Assembly (NCBI RefSeq): GCF_025152405.1
Contig: NZ_CP102292.1
Span: 2,542,001 to 2,606,000, forward strand
DNA length: 64,000 nt
Reading direction: 5' to 3'
Source of the DNA: [Ruminococcus] lactaris ATCC 29176
GTDB taxonomy: Bacteria > Bacillota > Clostridia > Lachnospirales > Lachnospiraceae
The notes under the pieces are model-generated. The model was given only the letters and a program-made list of their open reading frames with translations, did no database searches and had not been told where the DNA came from. Made by a program: the position numbers and the translations under genes. Numbering within the stretch: the stretch's first letter is position 1; the number at the start of each line of letters is the position of its first letter. Positions 1 through 10,296 of the stretch are shown here, in pieces.

Positions 1-3000
1 GTAGCACTTACTTCTGTGCAGATCCCGGTCTACGCGACACCTCAGACGCAGGCGGCAGAACAGACCAGCCAACTAGTCAATATTGCCGGTGACTGCGAAA
101 TTACTGTCCCCAGTTCCCAGAGTGGCTATGGTGCGGAACGTATGACTGACGGAGACAGCAGCACAATGTGGATTCAGAACGATGGAACATGGCCGAGTAC
201 CGTGTCCTTAAAATTACCCGCCGATAATACAAAGCGGATCAAAAAAGTCGTATTAAAATTTGAATCCGGTCAGAGTGCGTGGGGAGTTGACGTAACGCTT
301 TCTCATGCACTGAACAACGTTACCAGTGACCTGGTTATAGATAATACTGCCACGGTCACATCTTTCGATGACGGTTATGAATTTACTTATGATACTGCCT
401 TAAGTTTTACGCATACCTTCATTGAACTGTCAAATCCGACTAACAATGGTGCTGCCGGAGGATTCTGGCCGGCACTTGCAGAGGTGGAGATCTGGGCTGA
501 AAATGAAAGTGGTGAGGAGTCTCTTACCAATGTAGCCCCTGCTGCAACGATCACCTCGGTTGGCGGAGATTACGGCACAAAAAGCAACCTCACAGATGAG
601 GACTATAGTTCTCTCTATGTATTTAATGGTGGTGGAATGTCCACTCTGCCAGACGGTGCATGGATCGAAATGGAACTGGATCGGGAATATCCTGTCAAAT
701 CCATGGAGGCTGCTTTTGAGCATCTGTCTTCTGACGAAAACAATTTCCAGTTTACCTTCGATATCTATGGGAAGAGTTCAACTGACACGGAATGGCAGAC
801 ACTCTTTGCCGGAGTGAATGCAACCCGTCTGGATGACGGCTATCTTCAGACACTGACACTGGATTCCATCAAAAATCTCAAATCGGTCCGCATCGTCATC
901 ACCAGCATTACCAATACAGCAGGTGATCCATGGCCGGCACTTGCGGAATTTAAAATTTTCGCTGATACAAGCGGTTCCGGTTCAGAGGATACGGAAAGTA
1001 TCGCCTATAAAAAGCCGGTTCATACAAATGCCGGAGGAGTTGTCTCCCGTATCAATGATGGTTCTACCATCAATACATGGACGGGTGAACGTTATCCGGC
1101 TTATGTAGATATTGATCTGGAGGCCAATTATAAGCTGGATGAGATTCAGGTTTATACTCCTTCTGCCGGTTATTCCCAGTATTCTGTCTATACTAGTATG
1201 GATGGACGGGATTTTGAGAAGTTAGCCGAAAAGTCTGACAAAGAAAACTGCCCTGCTAAGGGGGAATCTTATCAAGCAAATAAAAAAGAAGCACGAATCG
1301 TACGTGTCTATGTGGAATATCAGTCTGAATCCTCCAAAGCACTGATCAACGAGATCCGTGTGCTTGGAACTCCAAGTGGTACAGCTGTTCAGGAGACTCC
1401 TGCAGTACAGGTTGAAGATTTTAAAAACTCTGCATACAACGTAACTGTTACCGATCAGGATACGATCAATGAAGTAAAGGGAATTATTGAAAGAAGAATC
1501 GGTGCAGCTTATAAAGACTGGTTTACATTTGAACTTGCAGATGCTGCAAATGGATATGACTATTATGACCTTTCCCAGAGCAACGGAAAGATCCATATCA
1601 AGGGAAATAACGGTGTATCTCTTGCAACCGGTCTGAATTATTACCTGAAATATTACTGTAACGTCAATATTTCCCAGGTCGGCGATCAGGTCACCATGCC
1701 GAAAAGCATTATTCCGGTTGAAGAAACGGTACATAAAGAAACCAAATTCCCGGTTCGTTATTCTTATAACTACTGTACCCTCTCCTACTCTATGGCTTTC
1801 TGGGGCGAAGAGGAATGGAGAAATGAGTTAGACTGGCTTGCACTGAATGGTGTAAATGTAGTTCTTGATGCCACAGCTCAGGAAGAAGTCTGGAGACGTT
1901 TCCTTACAGAACTTGGTTATACTCATCAGGAAGCCAAAGATTTCATTGCCGGACCTGCCTACTATGCATGGGCCTATATGGCAAATCTTTCCGGTTATGG
2001 CGGCCCGGTTCATGATACCTGGTTCACTGAGAGAACGGAGCTCGCAAGAAAAAATCAGCTTATCATGAGAAAGCTCGGCATGCAGCCTGTCCTTCAGGGA
2101 TATAGCGGAATGGTGCCGGTAGATATTACTTCCAAAGATCCTTCGGCAGAAGTGATCAAGCAGGGAACCTGGTGTTCTTTCCAGCGGCCAAGTATGCTGA
2201 GGACAGACAGTGAGTCTTTCACAAAATATGCAGCACTCTTCTATAAAGTACAGAAAGAAGTTTATGGAGATTCCGCTCATTATTATGCAACAGACCCGTT
2301 CCATGAAGGTGGAAATACCGGTGGTATGGATTCCGCTGTTATTTCGCAGAAAGTCCTTGCAAGCATGATGACTGCTGATCCTCACGCAACCTGGGTGATC
2401 CAGTCCTGGCAGGGAAATCCGACAACGGCTCTGCTTCAGGGATTAGGTGACAACCGCGATCATGCTCTTGTTCTGGATCTCTATGCGGAAAAGACACCTC
2501 ACTGGAATGAGACCAACCCTGGTTACTACGGTGGTGCAGAAGGCGGCGGAGAATTTCTGAATACTCCGTGGGTTTACTGTATGCTGAACAACTTCGGTGG
2601 ACGTCTCGGACTCCATGGACATATTGATAATTATGTTGAAGGAATCGTAAATGCCTCTAAGCAGGCTGAACATATGGCAGGAATCGGTATCACACCGGAG
2701 GCATCTGTAAACAATCCGGTTCTCTACGATCTTTTCTTTGAAACGATCTGGGCTGATGACGGAAATAACTTACAGAAGATCAATCTTGATGAATGGTTTA
2801 AAAATTATGTAACAAGACGTTACGGTGCAGACAGTGACTCCGCTTATCAGGCAATGGAAATACTGCACGACACCGTATACAATCCTGCATACAATATGAA
2901 AGGACAGGGTGCTCCTGAGTCTGTTGTAAATGCCAGACCGGGACTGGATATCGGTGCAGCTTCTACATGGGGAAATGCTGTTGTTGATTATGATAAGAAA

Positions 3001-4908
3001 AAACTGGAAAAAGCAGCCGAGCTGCTCCTTGCAGACTATGATAAGCTGAAGAACAGTGCCGGCTATCAATATGACCTTGCCAATGTACTGGAACAGGTAT
3101 TGTCCAATACGGCTCAGGAATATCAGAAAAAGATGGCGGCAGCTTTCCGCTCTGGTGATGCGGAAGAATTTAGTACCCTTTCCGATAAATTCCTTTCTAT
3201 TATTGATATGGTAGAAAAAGTAACCGGAACACAGAAAGAATTTCTTGTCGGTACATGGATCAACGGTGCAAAGAAACTGGCAAAAAATTCCGATGATTTT
3301 ACAAAAGAACTTTACGAACTGAATGCCCGCAGTCTGATCACCACATGGGGAAGTTACGACCAGGCAATCAGCGGTGGACTGATCGATTATTCCAACCGTC
3401 AGTGGGCCGGTCTGACCAACGATTACTATAAAATGCGTTGGGAGAAATGGATCACTGAACGTAAAAAAGAACTTGCCGGAGAATCTTATACCAATTACTC
3501 TGCTCAGGACTGGTTTGAGATGGAATGGGCATGGGCAAGAGGTACAAATAAATATTCCGGTACTCCGAATGGTCTTGATCTTCAGGGACTCGGAACCGAT
3601 GTCCTTGCTAACTACTCACTCACCAATATGCCGAAAGATCCTGCCGAGGATGATTCCAGAGATCTTCCGCTTGAAGGCATGACTGCTACAGCAGGAAGTG
3701 AACAGGCAACGACCGGAAGTGAAGGACCGGCATCCGCTGTACTGGATCAGACTACAGGTACGATCTGGCACAGCAAATGGAGCGGTGATGCTCGTGAAAA
3801 TCTCTGGATCGATATCGCTCTTGGAGAGAGTAAGACGGTAACCGGACTGCGTATGCTTCCAAGATCCGGTGGTGGGAATGGAACTATCACTTCCTACCGC
3901 ATCGAGATCAGTAATGATCACGGCAAGACTTATCAGGAAGTTGCCACGGGTACATGGAACAGCAGTGACAGTTGGAAGATGGCAGAGTTCCATGCCATCC
4001 AGGCTACCAATGTACGCCTCTATGCGGTAGAATCTGTATCAGACACCAGCAATATTTTTGCATCAGCAGCCGAGATTCGTATCATGGGACCAGCTACTGC
4101 AATCGTTCCGGCAGAGGAAACTATAGTAAATATCGCAACTCCTTCTAAAGAAGCAGATCTGTCATCTGCACAGGCTGCAAAGGAGACTGATAAATACACC
4201 GTCTCTACAGTCTGGAAAGATGCAACCGGAACAACAGTAACGGCTATATCAAAGGATAAGAATGCGACTCATGACTATACGGCGAAGATTACTCTCACCC
4301 CTGTCACAGGATATTCCTTTGACAAAACCAGTGTACCGGATACATTGACATTGAAACTCAACGATCAAAGAACCGTTGAAGCTATTCCGGTCACAGACAG
4401 TGTTCTCAATGATGATGGAACTGTCACAATTACTTACCAGTTCAGCAATATGTTCCAGGGAGGCTCATTACGAATGGATCAGTCTTCTCCTGAAAAATCT
4501 ACGAACATGAGATTTGGATATGACTTTAAGTTACCGGAAGCTTCATCCGAAAAAGATGAGATTAGCTTTAAAGGCTGTACCTGGTATTATGGAGTAGCTG
4601 AGGATGACTTAAAGAATACCTTCTCTCCAGACAAAACAAACTTTATAACGAATCCTGATAAAAAAGGAGCTGAATACTACAGATCCAATATCGTATTCAC
4701 AAATCTTTCATCCGGTGCTTATAAACGCTCTGTATATGCCAGAATCCTGGTAAAATATACAGTAAATGGAAAAGAACGCAGTGTGATGGGAACATTTGTA
4801 GATTCAAGATCCGTCAGCATGATCGTTGAAGGAATCCTTGCCAATACGAACGCAGATCAGACGGAAAAAGATTATGCACAGAAAATCAAAGATGCAATTT
4901 TAAAGTAA
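1..4908 (+). CDS. secreted GH89 alpha-N-acetylglucosaminidase with CBM32 modules (5' partial)
   Basis: The frame is open from base 1, so the true start and most of the signal peptide lie upstream; the first in-window start-like codon is a GTG at 16, and VYA just before TPQTQ resembles a signal-peptidase site. Counting from that GTG: three discoidin/CBM32-like domains (about residues 22-160, 172-320, 329-455), a small NAGLU N-terminal domain (about 470-570), the GH89 barrel (about 575-925, with DPFHEGGNTGG near 760), a helical NAGLU C-terminal domain to about 1190, a fourth CBM32 (about 1217-1365) and two beta-rich tail modules. The family removes terminal alpha-linked GlcNAc from mucin O-glycans or heparan-type chains. 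There is no sorting motif or C-terminal membrane helix, so it is probably released or held by its binding modules. Strong family call; exact substrate inferred. Confidence 0.93.
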   Translation, partial: VALTSVQIPVYATPQTQAAEQTSQLVNIAGDCEITVPSSQSGYGAERMTDGDSSTMWIQNDGTWPSTVSLKLPADNTKRIKKVVLKFESGQSAWGVDVTLSHALNNVTSDLVIDNTATVTSFDDGYEFTYDTALSFTHTFIELSNPTNNGAAGGFWPALAEVEIWAENESGEESLTNVAPAATITSVGGDYGTKSNLTDEDYSSLYVFNGGGMSTLPDGAWIEMELDREYPVKSMEAAFEHLSSDENNFQFTFDIYGKSSTDTEWQTLFAGVNATRLDDGYLQTLTLDSIKNLKSVRIVITSITNTAGDPWPALAEFKIFADTSGSGSEDTESIAYKKPVHTNAGGVVSRINDGSTINTWTGERYPAYVDIDLEANYKLDEIQVYTPSAGYSQYSVYTSMDGRDFEKLAEKSDKENCPAKGESYQANKKEARIVRVYVEYQSESSKALINEIRVLGTPSGTAVQETPAVQVEDFKNSAYNVTVTDQDTINEVKGIIERRIGAAYKDWFTFELADAANGYDYYDLSQSNGKIHIKGNNGVSLATGLNYYLKYYCNVNISQVGDQVTMPKSIIPVEETVHKETKFPVRYSYNYCTLSYSMAFWGEEEWRNELDWLALNGVNVVLDATAQEEVWRRFLTELGYTHQEAKDFIAGPAYYAWAYMANLSGYGGPVHDTWFTERTELARKNQLIMRKLGMQPVLQGYSGMVPVDITSKDPSAEVIKQGTWCSFQRPSMLRTDSESFTKYAALFYKVQKEVYGDSAHYYATDPFHEGGNTGGMDSAVISQKVLASMMTADPHATWVIQSWQGNPTTALLQGLGDNRDHALVLDLYAEKTPHWNETNPGYYGGAEGGGEFLNTPWVYCMLNNFGGRLGLHGHIDNYVEGIVNASKQAEHMAGIGITPEASVNNPVLYDLFFETIWADDGNNLQKINLDEWFKNYVTRRYGADSDSAYQAMEILHDTVYNPAYNMKGQGAPESVVNARPGLDIGAASTWGNAVVDYDKKKLEKAAELLLADYDKLKNSAGYQYDLANVLEQVLSNTAQEYQKKMAAAFRSGDAEEFSTLSDKFLSIIDMVEKVTGTQKEFLVGTWINGAKKLAKNSDDFTKELYELNARSLITTWGSYDQAISGGLIDYSNRQWAGLTNDYYKMRWEKWITERKKELAGESYTNYSAQDWFEMEWAWARGTNKYSGTPNGLDLQGLGTDVLANYSLTNMPKDPAEDDSRDLPLEGMTATAGSEQATTGSEGPASAVLDQTTGTIWHSKWSGDARENLWIDIALGESKTVTGLRMLPRSGGGNGTITSYRIEISNDHGKTYQEVATGTWNSSDSWKMAEFHAIQATNVRLYAVESVSDTSNIFASAAEIRIMGPATAIVPAEETIVNIATPSKEADLSSAQAAKETDKYTVSTVWKDATGTTVTAISKDKNATHDYTAKITLTPVTGYSFDKTSVPDTLTLKLNDQRTVEAIPVTDSVLNDDGTVTITYQFSNMFQGGSLRMDQSSPEKSTNMRFGYDFKLPEASSEKDEISFKGCTWYYGVAEDDLKNTFSPDKTNFITNPDKKGAEYYRSNIVFTNLSSGAYKRSVYARILVKYTVNGKERSVMGTFVDSRSVSMIVEGILANTNADQTEKDYAQKIKDAILK

Positions 4909-4937
4909 TCATTTTTCTTCAATCATTAAAACAGGTG

Positions 4938-4963
4938 AAGCCGACGCATTTGCGTCGGCTTTA
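4938..4963 (+). terminator. intrinsic terminator of the GH89 gene
   Basis: Perfect 9-bp stem GCCGACGCA / TGCGTCGGC with a TT loop, followed by TTTAT, 30 nt after the stop codon. Confidence 0.85.
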
Positions 4964-5055
4964 TCTGACCTTATATCTTTTTTCAGAATTGACCATTTTT
5001 AACGGTTCACATTTGTTGTATAGTAGAGAGAGTTTGAAAGGAAAGAGGTTTAACT

Positions 5056-5598
5056 ATGAATACAACAACAAATTCAAAACTGAAAAAGATCGTTCTTACC
5101 GCATTGTTCGCAGCACTTTCCTGTGTTGCAACTATGTCGATCAAGCTTCCTACACCGGGAACCGGCGGATATATTCATCCGGGTGATGCAATGGTAATCC
5201 TCTCAGGTGTCGTTCTCGGACCATGGTGGGGACTTCTTGCAGGCGGAATTGGTTCTGCAATGGCAGATCTCCTTGGCGGATATTTCGTGTATGTTCCGAT
5301 CACTTTTGCGATCAAAGGACTGGTAGCTGTCTGTGCCGGACTCTTATATCAGAAGATCGGTCATACTTCCAAGTCACGTTATGCCGCTGTCATTCTCGGC
5401 GGTATAGCTGATATCATCCTCGTAGCCGGTGGCTACTGCTTCTGCGAATACTTTTTCCTGTATGGTTCAGGTGCATTCGCAAGCGTACCTGCCAACCTGA
5501 TCCAGGGACTCGGCGGACTCATCATTTCAGCAGTCCTTTATCCGATCCTTATGGCTGTCCCGGATGTAAGACAGACTGCCAATGCGGTAAATGAATAA
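5056..5598 (+). CDS. ECF transporter S component
   Basis: A 180-residue, very hydrophobic protein with about five to six membrane segments, preceded by a GAAAGGAAAGAGG ribosome site. The pattern IHPGDAMVIL followed by GPWWGLLAGGIGSAMADLLGG is typical of the PF07155-type substrate-binding S components of energy-coupling-factor vitamin transporters, which borrow a shared EcfAAT module encoded elsewhere. The vitamin carried (riboflavin-type, pantothenate-type or other) cannot be read from the sequence. It stands alone: terminators lie on both sides and I see no riboswitch in the short leader. The N terminus MNTTTNSKLKKIVLTALFAA is the usual cytosolic stretch before helix 1. Family call good, substrate open. 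Confidence 0.82.
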   Translation: MNTTTNSKLKKIVLTALFAALSCVATMSIKLPTPGTGGYIHPGDAMVILSGVVLGPWWGLLAGGIGSAMADLLGGYFVYVPITFAIKGLVAVCAGLLYQKIGHTSKSRYAAVILGGIADIILVAGGYCFCEYFFLYGSGAFASVPANLIQGLGGLIISAVLYPILMAVPDVRQTANAVNE

Positions 5599-5630
5599 GG
5601 AAACGAACAAGACTTAAAATTCCTGACAGC

Positions 5631-5674
5631 AAAAAGAACCAGTCATTTGCATAAGCAAATAGCTGGTTCTTTTT
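5631..5674. terminator. bidirectional terminator between convergent genes
   Basis: Nested stems AGAACCAG / CTGGTTCT and ATTTGC / GCAAAT with five A before and six T after, so it can end both the ECF gene (+) and the amylase gene (-). Confidence 0.88.
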
Positions 5675-5707
5675 TATATGCTCATTTCACTCCGTCCACA
5701 GTTTCGT

Positions 5708-7762
5708 TCATCTCAACGTCAGTGTATCGATCGGTTTCAATACGATCGCTGAGTATGCTCCCATATTCAGCATGATCTCTCCATCCTCTACAATGTACTC
5801 ATCATAAGCTGTTGTATATCCTTGCTCGTAGGTATAGATCAGACGCTTCATTCGCCCACTCATCTCCATTCCTGTCAGCCAGACAGGTACTGTTACTTCT
5901 TTCAGGATACTGCTGTTATTCACAATAATAACCAACTGCTCATCCTTTTCAAACCGTCCATATGCCAGCAGATTCTTCCCTGCGGCAAGCAGCTTGATTG
6001 AACCTTTTCTGAGCGGTTTTTCCGTCTTATGGATACGGATCATCTCTTTATGAAATGCAAGCAGCTCCTGATCTTCGTGCCCCCACGGATAAGTCCTTCT
6101 GTTATCCGGGTCAGTAAAACCACACAGTCCCACTTCATCTCCGTAATAAACCGTCGGTGCACCTACCCACGTCATCTGCATCACAACTGCTTCACGCATG
6201 ACCGCAAGGTTTACACCCTCTTCTGCTCCTTTTGTGCCATGCTGGCTTACCCGTCCGACTTTATGGTTCGTCCTTGTAAGGAACCGGGAATGATCGTGGT
6301 TGGATAATTCATTCATTGCCACCTGCAGAGACGGGGTCAGCATACTTGCCATAAAATGTCTCATTGCCCCGATAAAATTATCTGCATTGCCCCACAGATC
6401 CGTTCTACGCTCATCACTGTGCTTCTCCATACCGGTCAAAAACCAGGTCACCGGCTCCATAAATGCATCATAATTCATCACACTGTCCCACTCGTCTCCC
6501 TGAAGCCAGTCCTGTGGATCTCCATAATGCTCTGCAAGGATCAGTGCATCCGGGTTCACACTTTTGACCTCTTTACGGAAACGTTTCCAGAATAAATGAT
6601 TATATTCATTGCTGAATCCGAGATCCGCTGCGACATCCAGTCTCCAGCCGTCAATATTATAAGGTGCAGACACCCATTTCTTTCCGATCCGCATAATGTA
6701 ATCTTCCAGATCCGGTGACTCCTCATACGCCAGCTTCGGCAGTGTATCATGTCCCCACCAGCCATCATATGTCCCATTGTACGGCCATGCTGAATCCTGG
6801 TTATTATGGAACAAGAAAAAGCTGCGGTACGGACTTTGCGCACTCACATACGCCCCCTTCGGGTAATCCGGCTGCGGTTCATAGATTCTCTCTCTGTCCA
6901 TCCATTTATTAAAAGAACCGCAATGATTAAATACCCCATCCAGGATCACTTTCATTCCCCGCTGATGCATTGCATCCACCAGCTTTGCAAATAACTGGTT
7001 GCTGGCTTCCAGATTCCGCAGGTCTCCGGTTCTCTGCTGATACTTCGTTGCATGGATATTGTCCTTTGCACCCTTCGGAAGTACTTCTCCGTCATCCACT
7101 ACGATCTTTCCGTAATGAGGATCAATATAATCATAGTCCTGTATATCATACTTATGGTTCGACGGAGACACGAACAGAGGATTAAAGTAAATCACCTCGA
7201 TTCCAAGATCCTGCAGATAGTCCAGCTTATCTATGACTCCCTGCAGATCTCCGCCATAAAAGTTCCTGATATCCATGGATGCCGGAGCCTGACTCCAATC
7301 CTTAATTTTTTTACATGGAGCTCCGATATAAATATATTCATCATCTTCTACGTCATTTGTCGGATCTCCGTTATAGAAACGGTCTACAAAAATCTGATAC
7401 ATGACCGCCCCTTTTGCCCATTCCGGTGTGGAAAATCCCGGCTGGATAATAAAGGAATAGTACTCTTCTGCCCGGTAGGTCACACCATACCGGCTGAAAT
7501 AGCAGATCTCTGTTCCTTTCTTGATCTCAAAATAATAGCGGAACGGCTCAGTTCCCAACTGATATTCGATCTCATAAAAATCAAATTCACCAGTCGTCTG
7601 CATTTTCCATAAAGTATAGATCTGTTCTCCTGCATGGAGCTTCACCTCATCCACATCATTGTGGGCTGTACGAAAACGCAGAACCACCTTTTCATTTATC
7701 TCCGGTTCTGCCGGAATGACATAATCGCCTGTTCCATCACAAAATAATGCTTCTCTGTTCAT
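5708..7762 (-). CDS. intracellular GH13 amylase (neopullulanase / cyclomaltodextrinase type)
   Basis: About 684 residues with no signal peptide. An N-terminal beta domain (to about residue 115) precedes the GH13 barrel, the arrangement of the GH13_20 neopullulanase/cyclomaltodextrinase/maltogenic amylase group. Visible motifs in order: region I KVILDGVFNHCG, region II DGWRLDVAADLG (nucleophile Asp), region III ILAEHYGDPQDWL (acid/base Glu) and region IV ELSNHDHSRFL (third carboxylate). It should hydrolyse imported maltodextrins or cyclodextrins in the cytosol. A GTG lies six bases upstream, but the ATG at 7762 has the proper distance from GGAGGAGG and is preferred. Monocistronic, with terminators on both sides. 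Subfamily is inferred from domain order and size. Confidence 0.9.
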   Translation of the reverse strand: MNREALFCDGTGDYVIPAEPEINEKVVLRFRTAHNDVDEVKLHAGEQIYTLWKMQTTGEFDFYEIEYQLGTEPFRYYFEIKKGTEICYFSRYGVTYRAEEYYSFIIQPGFSTPEWAKGAVMYQIFVDRFYNGDPTNDVEDDEYIYIGAPCKKIKDWSQAPASMDIRNFYGGDLQGVIDKLDYLQDLGIEVIYFNPLFVSPSNHKYDIQDYDYIDPHYGKIVVDDGEVLPKGAKDNIHATKYQQRTGDLRNLEASNQLFAKLVDAMHQRGMKVILDGVFNHCGSFNKWMDRERIYEPQPDYPKGAYVSAQSPYRSFFLFHNNQDSAWPYNGTYDGWWGHDTLPKLAYEESPDLEDYIMRIGKKWVSAPYNIDGWRLDVAADLGFSNEYNHLFWKRFRKEVKSVNPDALILAEHYGDPQDWLQGDEWDSVMNYDAFMEPVTWFLTGMEKHSDERRTDLWGNADNFIGAMRHFMASMLTPSLQVAMNELSNHDHSRFLTRTNHKVGRVSQHGTKGAEEGVNLAVMREAVVMQMTWVGAPTVYYGDEVGLCGFTDPDNRRTYPWGHEDQELLAFHKEMIRIHKTEKPLRKGSIKLLAAGKNLLAYGRFEKDEQLVIIVNNSSILKEVTVPVWLTGMEMSGRMKRLIYTYEQGYTTAYDEYIVEDGEIMLNMGAYSAIVLKPIDTLTLR

Positions 7763-7854
7763 TCTCACCCTCCTCCGCTCCTTCGTATTCTGGATTCATA
7801 ACCTATGAGAGAACCTGACACTGGCAGTTTCTCCTGCATACTCTGCTATGTCAG

Positions 7855-7892
7855 AAAACCCCCGGCCGTCAGTTCCTTCTGACGACAGAGGG
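7855..7892 (-). terminator. terminator after ftsH
   Basis: On the minus strand CCCTCTGTCGTCAG pairs with CTGACGGCCGGGGG (14 positions, one mismatch and two wobbles) and is followed by TTTTCTG. Confidence 0.78.
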
Positions 7893-7909
7893 TATACAGT
7901 AAACCTTTT

Positions 7910-9748
7910 TCAGGCATCCGTCTCACTTTCCTCAAACAGTGCTTCAAATTCGCTTCTGGTTATCTTCTCTTTCTCAAGCAGCAGTTCTGCACACTTTTCC
8001 AATACAGGATGGTATTCCTGAATAATACTTCTTGCCTGTGCATAACACTCATCTATGATCCGCTTGACTTCTTCGTCGATCGTTCCGGCAATCTTTTCTC
8101 CGTAACCTCTTGAAGTATGACCAAAATCTCTTCCGATAAAGACTTCATCACTGTCATTGTCATAATTGATCAGTCCCAGTTTCTCAGACATACCAAACTT
8201 GGTGATCATTGATTTTGCAATCGCTGTCGCCTGCTTAATATCCTGTGATGCACCTGTTGTAATATCATCAAAAATCTCTTCTTCTGCGACACGTCCTCCA
8301 AGAGATACTGTGATCTCCTGAAGCATATGTCCCTTTGTATTGAACATATCATCTTTTTCCGGAAGCGGCATTGTATATCCGCCTGCTCCACCCGTTGGAA
8401 TGATGGATACACTGTATACCGGTCCTACATCCGGCAACACATGGAACAGGATCGCATGCCCTGCTTCATGATACGCTGTGATCCTTCGTTCCTTCTCTGA
8501 AACGATCCGGCTCTTCTTCTCCGGTCCGATCCCGACTTTTACAAATGCATGACGGATATCGGACTGCTGGATGAATACCCGGTTCTCCTTTGCTGCGAGG
8601 ATCGCAGCTTCATTGAGAAGGTTCTCAAGATCTGCTCCTGAAAATCCTGCCGTCGTCTGTGCGATCTGCTTCAGATCCACGTCATCCCCCAGCGGTTTAT
8701 TTCTTGCATGTACTTTCAGAATCTCTTCTCTTCCGCCCACATCCGGTCTGCCGACAATCACATCACGGTCAAACCTTCCCGGACGTAAGATCGCCGGATC
8801 AAGGATGTCTTTCCGGTTCGTTGCCGCCATCACGATGATGCCTTCATTTACACCAAATCCATCCATCTCTACGAGGAGCTGGTTCAATGTCTGCTCTCTC
8901 TCATCATGGCCACCGCCCAGACCGCTGCCGCGTCGTCTTGCAACAGCATCAATCTCATCAATAAACACGATACAAGGTGCATTTTTCTTCGCATCCTGGA
9001 ACAGATCCCTGACACGGGATGCACCGACTCCGACGAACATCTCCACGAAATCCGAACCCGAAATGCTGAAGAACGGAACTCCCGCTTCTCCTGCTACTGC
9101 CTTTGCAAGCAGCGTCTTACCCGTTCCCGGAGGTCCCTCCAGCAGAACTCCCTTCGGGATCCTTGCTCCAAGCTGGGTATATTTTCTCGGTGCCTTCAGG
9201 AAATCAACGATCTCCTCCAGCTCTTCTTTCTCTTCTTTCAGACCTGCAACATCTGCAAATGTCACCTTGATCTCATTCTGTGTACTCATTCTTGCACGGC
9301 TCTTTCCGAAATTCATCGCTTTTGAATTTGTTCCGCCATTCTGACGGTTCATCAGCATAAACAGTAAAAAGATACCGCATAAAGTAATCAGTGACGGAAG
9401 GACTGCTGACATGATGATGGACTCTTTCGGAACATCCTCAAGACTGTATTTCACATCATTTTCCTGCAGAAATTCTTCCACCTTCCCTACGTCCGAAACA
9501 TTCAGGCTTCTTACAGATGAATCATCTTTCAATGACAACGTCACCCGTCCGGTCGGCACAGCACTGTTCTGTCTGATATCTGCCGCCGTGACATTCCCCG
9601 CTTCTACTTCTTTTACAAAAGTAGAGTAGGAAATTTCCTGCTGGTGCATCTGCACCTTGTTCGCCATCCACAGGATGCCTCCTATGATAAGGATGAACAG
9701 CAGGATCGAGCCCCAGTTCACGCCTCTGTATTTCTTCTTGTTCTCCAA
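7910..9748 (-). CDS. ftsH: ATP-dependent zinc metalloprotease FtsH
   Basis: 612 residues with the full FtsH layout: N-terminal membrane helix (about 11-28), short extracytoplasmic domain, second helix (about 112-132), AAA+ ATPase with Walker A GPPGTGKT, Walker [10 protein letters not shown] and an arginine-finger region (RPGRFDRD), then the M41 protease domain with HEAGH zinc ligands. It degrades misfolded membrane proteins and regulators. The start is a TTG placed 11 nt after AGGAGG; no ATG fits better. It follows hpt by 16 nt and closes the tilS-hpt-ftsH operon, an order conserved in Firmicutes. Very secure. Confidence 0.98.
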   Translation of the reverse strand: MENKKKYRGVNWGSILLFILIIGGILWMANKVQMHQQEISYSTFVKEVEAGNVTAADIRQNSAVPTGRVTLSLKDDSSVRSLNVSDVGKVEEFLQENDVKYSLEDVPKESIIMSAVLPSLITLCGIFLLFMLMNRQNGGTNSKAMNFGKSRARMSTQNEIKVTFADVAGLKEEKEELEEIVDFLKAPRKYTQLGARIPKGVLLEGPPGTGKTLLAKAVAGEAGVPFFSISGSDFVEMFVGVGASRVRDLFQDAKKNAPCIVFIDEIDAVARRRGSGLGGGHDEREQTLNQLLVEMDGFGVNEGIIVMAATNRKDILDPAILRPGRFDRDVIVGRPDVGGREEILKVHARNKPLGDDVDLKQIAQTTAGFSGADLENLLNEAAILAAKENRVFIQQSDIRHAFVKVGIGPEKKSRIVSEKERRITAYHEAGHAILFHVLPDVGPVYSVSIIPTGGAGGYTMPLPEKDDMFNTKGHMLQEITVSLGGRVAEEEIFDDITTGASQDIKQATAIAKSMITKFGMSEKLGLINYDNDSDEVFIGRDFGHTSRGYGEKIAGTIDEEVKRIIDECYAQARSIIQEYHPVLEKCAELLLEKEKITRSEFEALFEESETDA

Positions 9749-9764
9749 GGCTTATAACTCCTCC

Positions 9765-10292
9765 TTATTCTACACCTTCCACAACTCCGATATACGGAAG
9801 GTTTCTATATTTCTGTGCGTAGTCCAGTCCATATCCGACTACAAATTCATCCGGGATCTCAAATCCCGTATAATCCACCTTTACATCCTTCACACGACGA
9901 TCCGGTTTGTCCAGAAGCGTGCAAAGATGAAGGCTTGCAGGCTTTCTTCTCTGAAGTACATCCATCAGATAATACAGCGTATTTCCTGAATCAATGATAT
10001 CTTCCACGATCAGCACGTCTTTTCCCTCGATGGACTCATCCAGATCCTTTGCAATACGCACTACACCGCTGGACTTTGTTCCGTCTCCGTAGCTTCCCAC
10101 GCACATAAAGTCCATGGAAACCGGTACCGTAATTCTCTTTGCCAGTTCACACATGAAAAAGACTCCGCCCTTCAGCACACAGATCAGATGAATCTGCTTT
10201 CCCTCATAATCTTTGCTGATCTGCTCTCCTAATGCTCTAATTCTTGCGTCAACTTCTTCTTCCGGAACTAATACTTTTATACTCTCTGCCAT
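9765..10292 (-). CDS. hpt: hypoxanthine phosphoribosyltransferase
   Basis: About 175 residues of the type I phosphoribosyltransferase fold; the PRPP loop is VLIVEDIIDSGNTL and the substrate hood includes DEFVVGYGLDY. It salvages hypoxanthine and guanine to IMP and GMP. The frame can be extended six codons upstream, but the ATG at 10292 (MAESIKVL) sits 9 nt behind GGAGGAA, a site buried in the last codons of tilS, so translation is probably coupled to tilS (4 nt between stop and start). In Bacillus this protein also works with TilS and FtsH, and the same three-gene order is present here. Confidence 0.97.
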   Translation of the reverse strand: MAESIKVLVPEEEVDARIRALGEQISKDYEGKQIHLICVLKGGVFFMCELAKRITVPVSMDFMCVGSYGDGTKSSGVVRIAKDLDESIEGKDVLIVEDIIDSGNTLYYLMDVLQRRKPASLHLCTLLDKPDRRVKDVKVDYTGFEIPDEFVVGYGLDYAQKYRNLPYIGVVEGVE

Positions 10293-10296
10293 GATC

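Noticed and set aside
4964-5055. Vitamin riboswitch before the ECF S component
   Set aside because: The spacer is under 100 nt and shows none of the conserved FMN, TPP or other riboswitch cores.
8571-9344. 257-codon plus-strand frame opposite ftsH
   Set aside because: Antisense shadow of a well-conserved gene; Ser/Arg/Pro-rich translation and no ribosome site.
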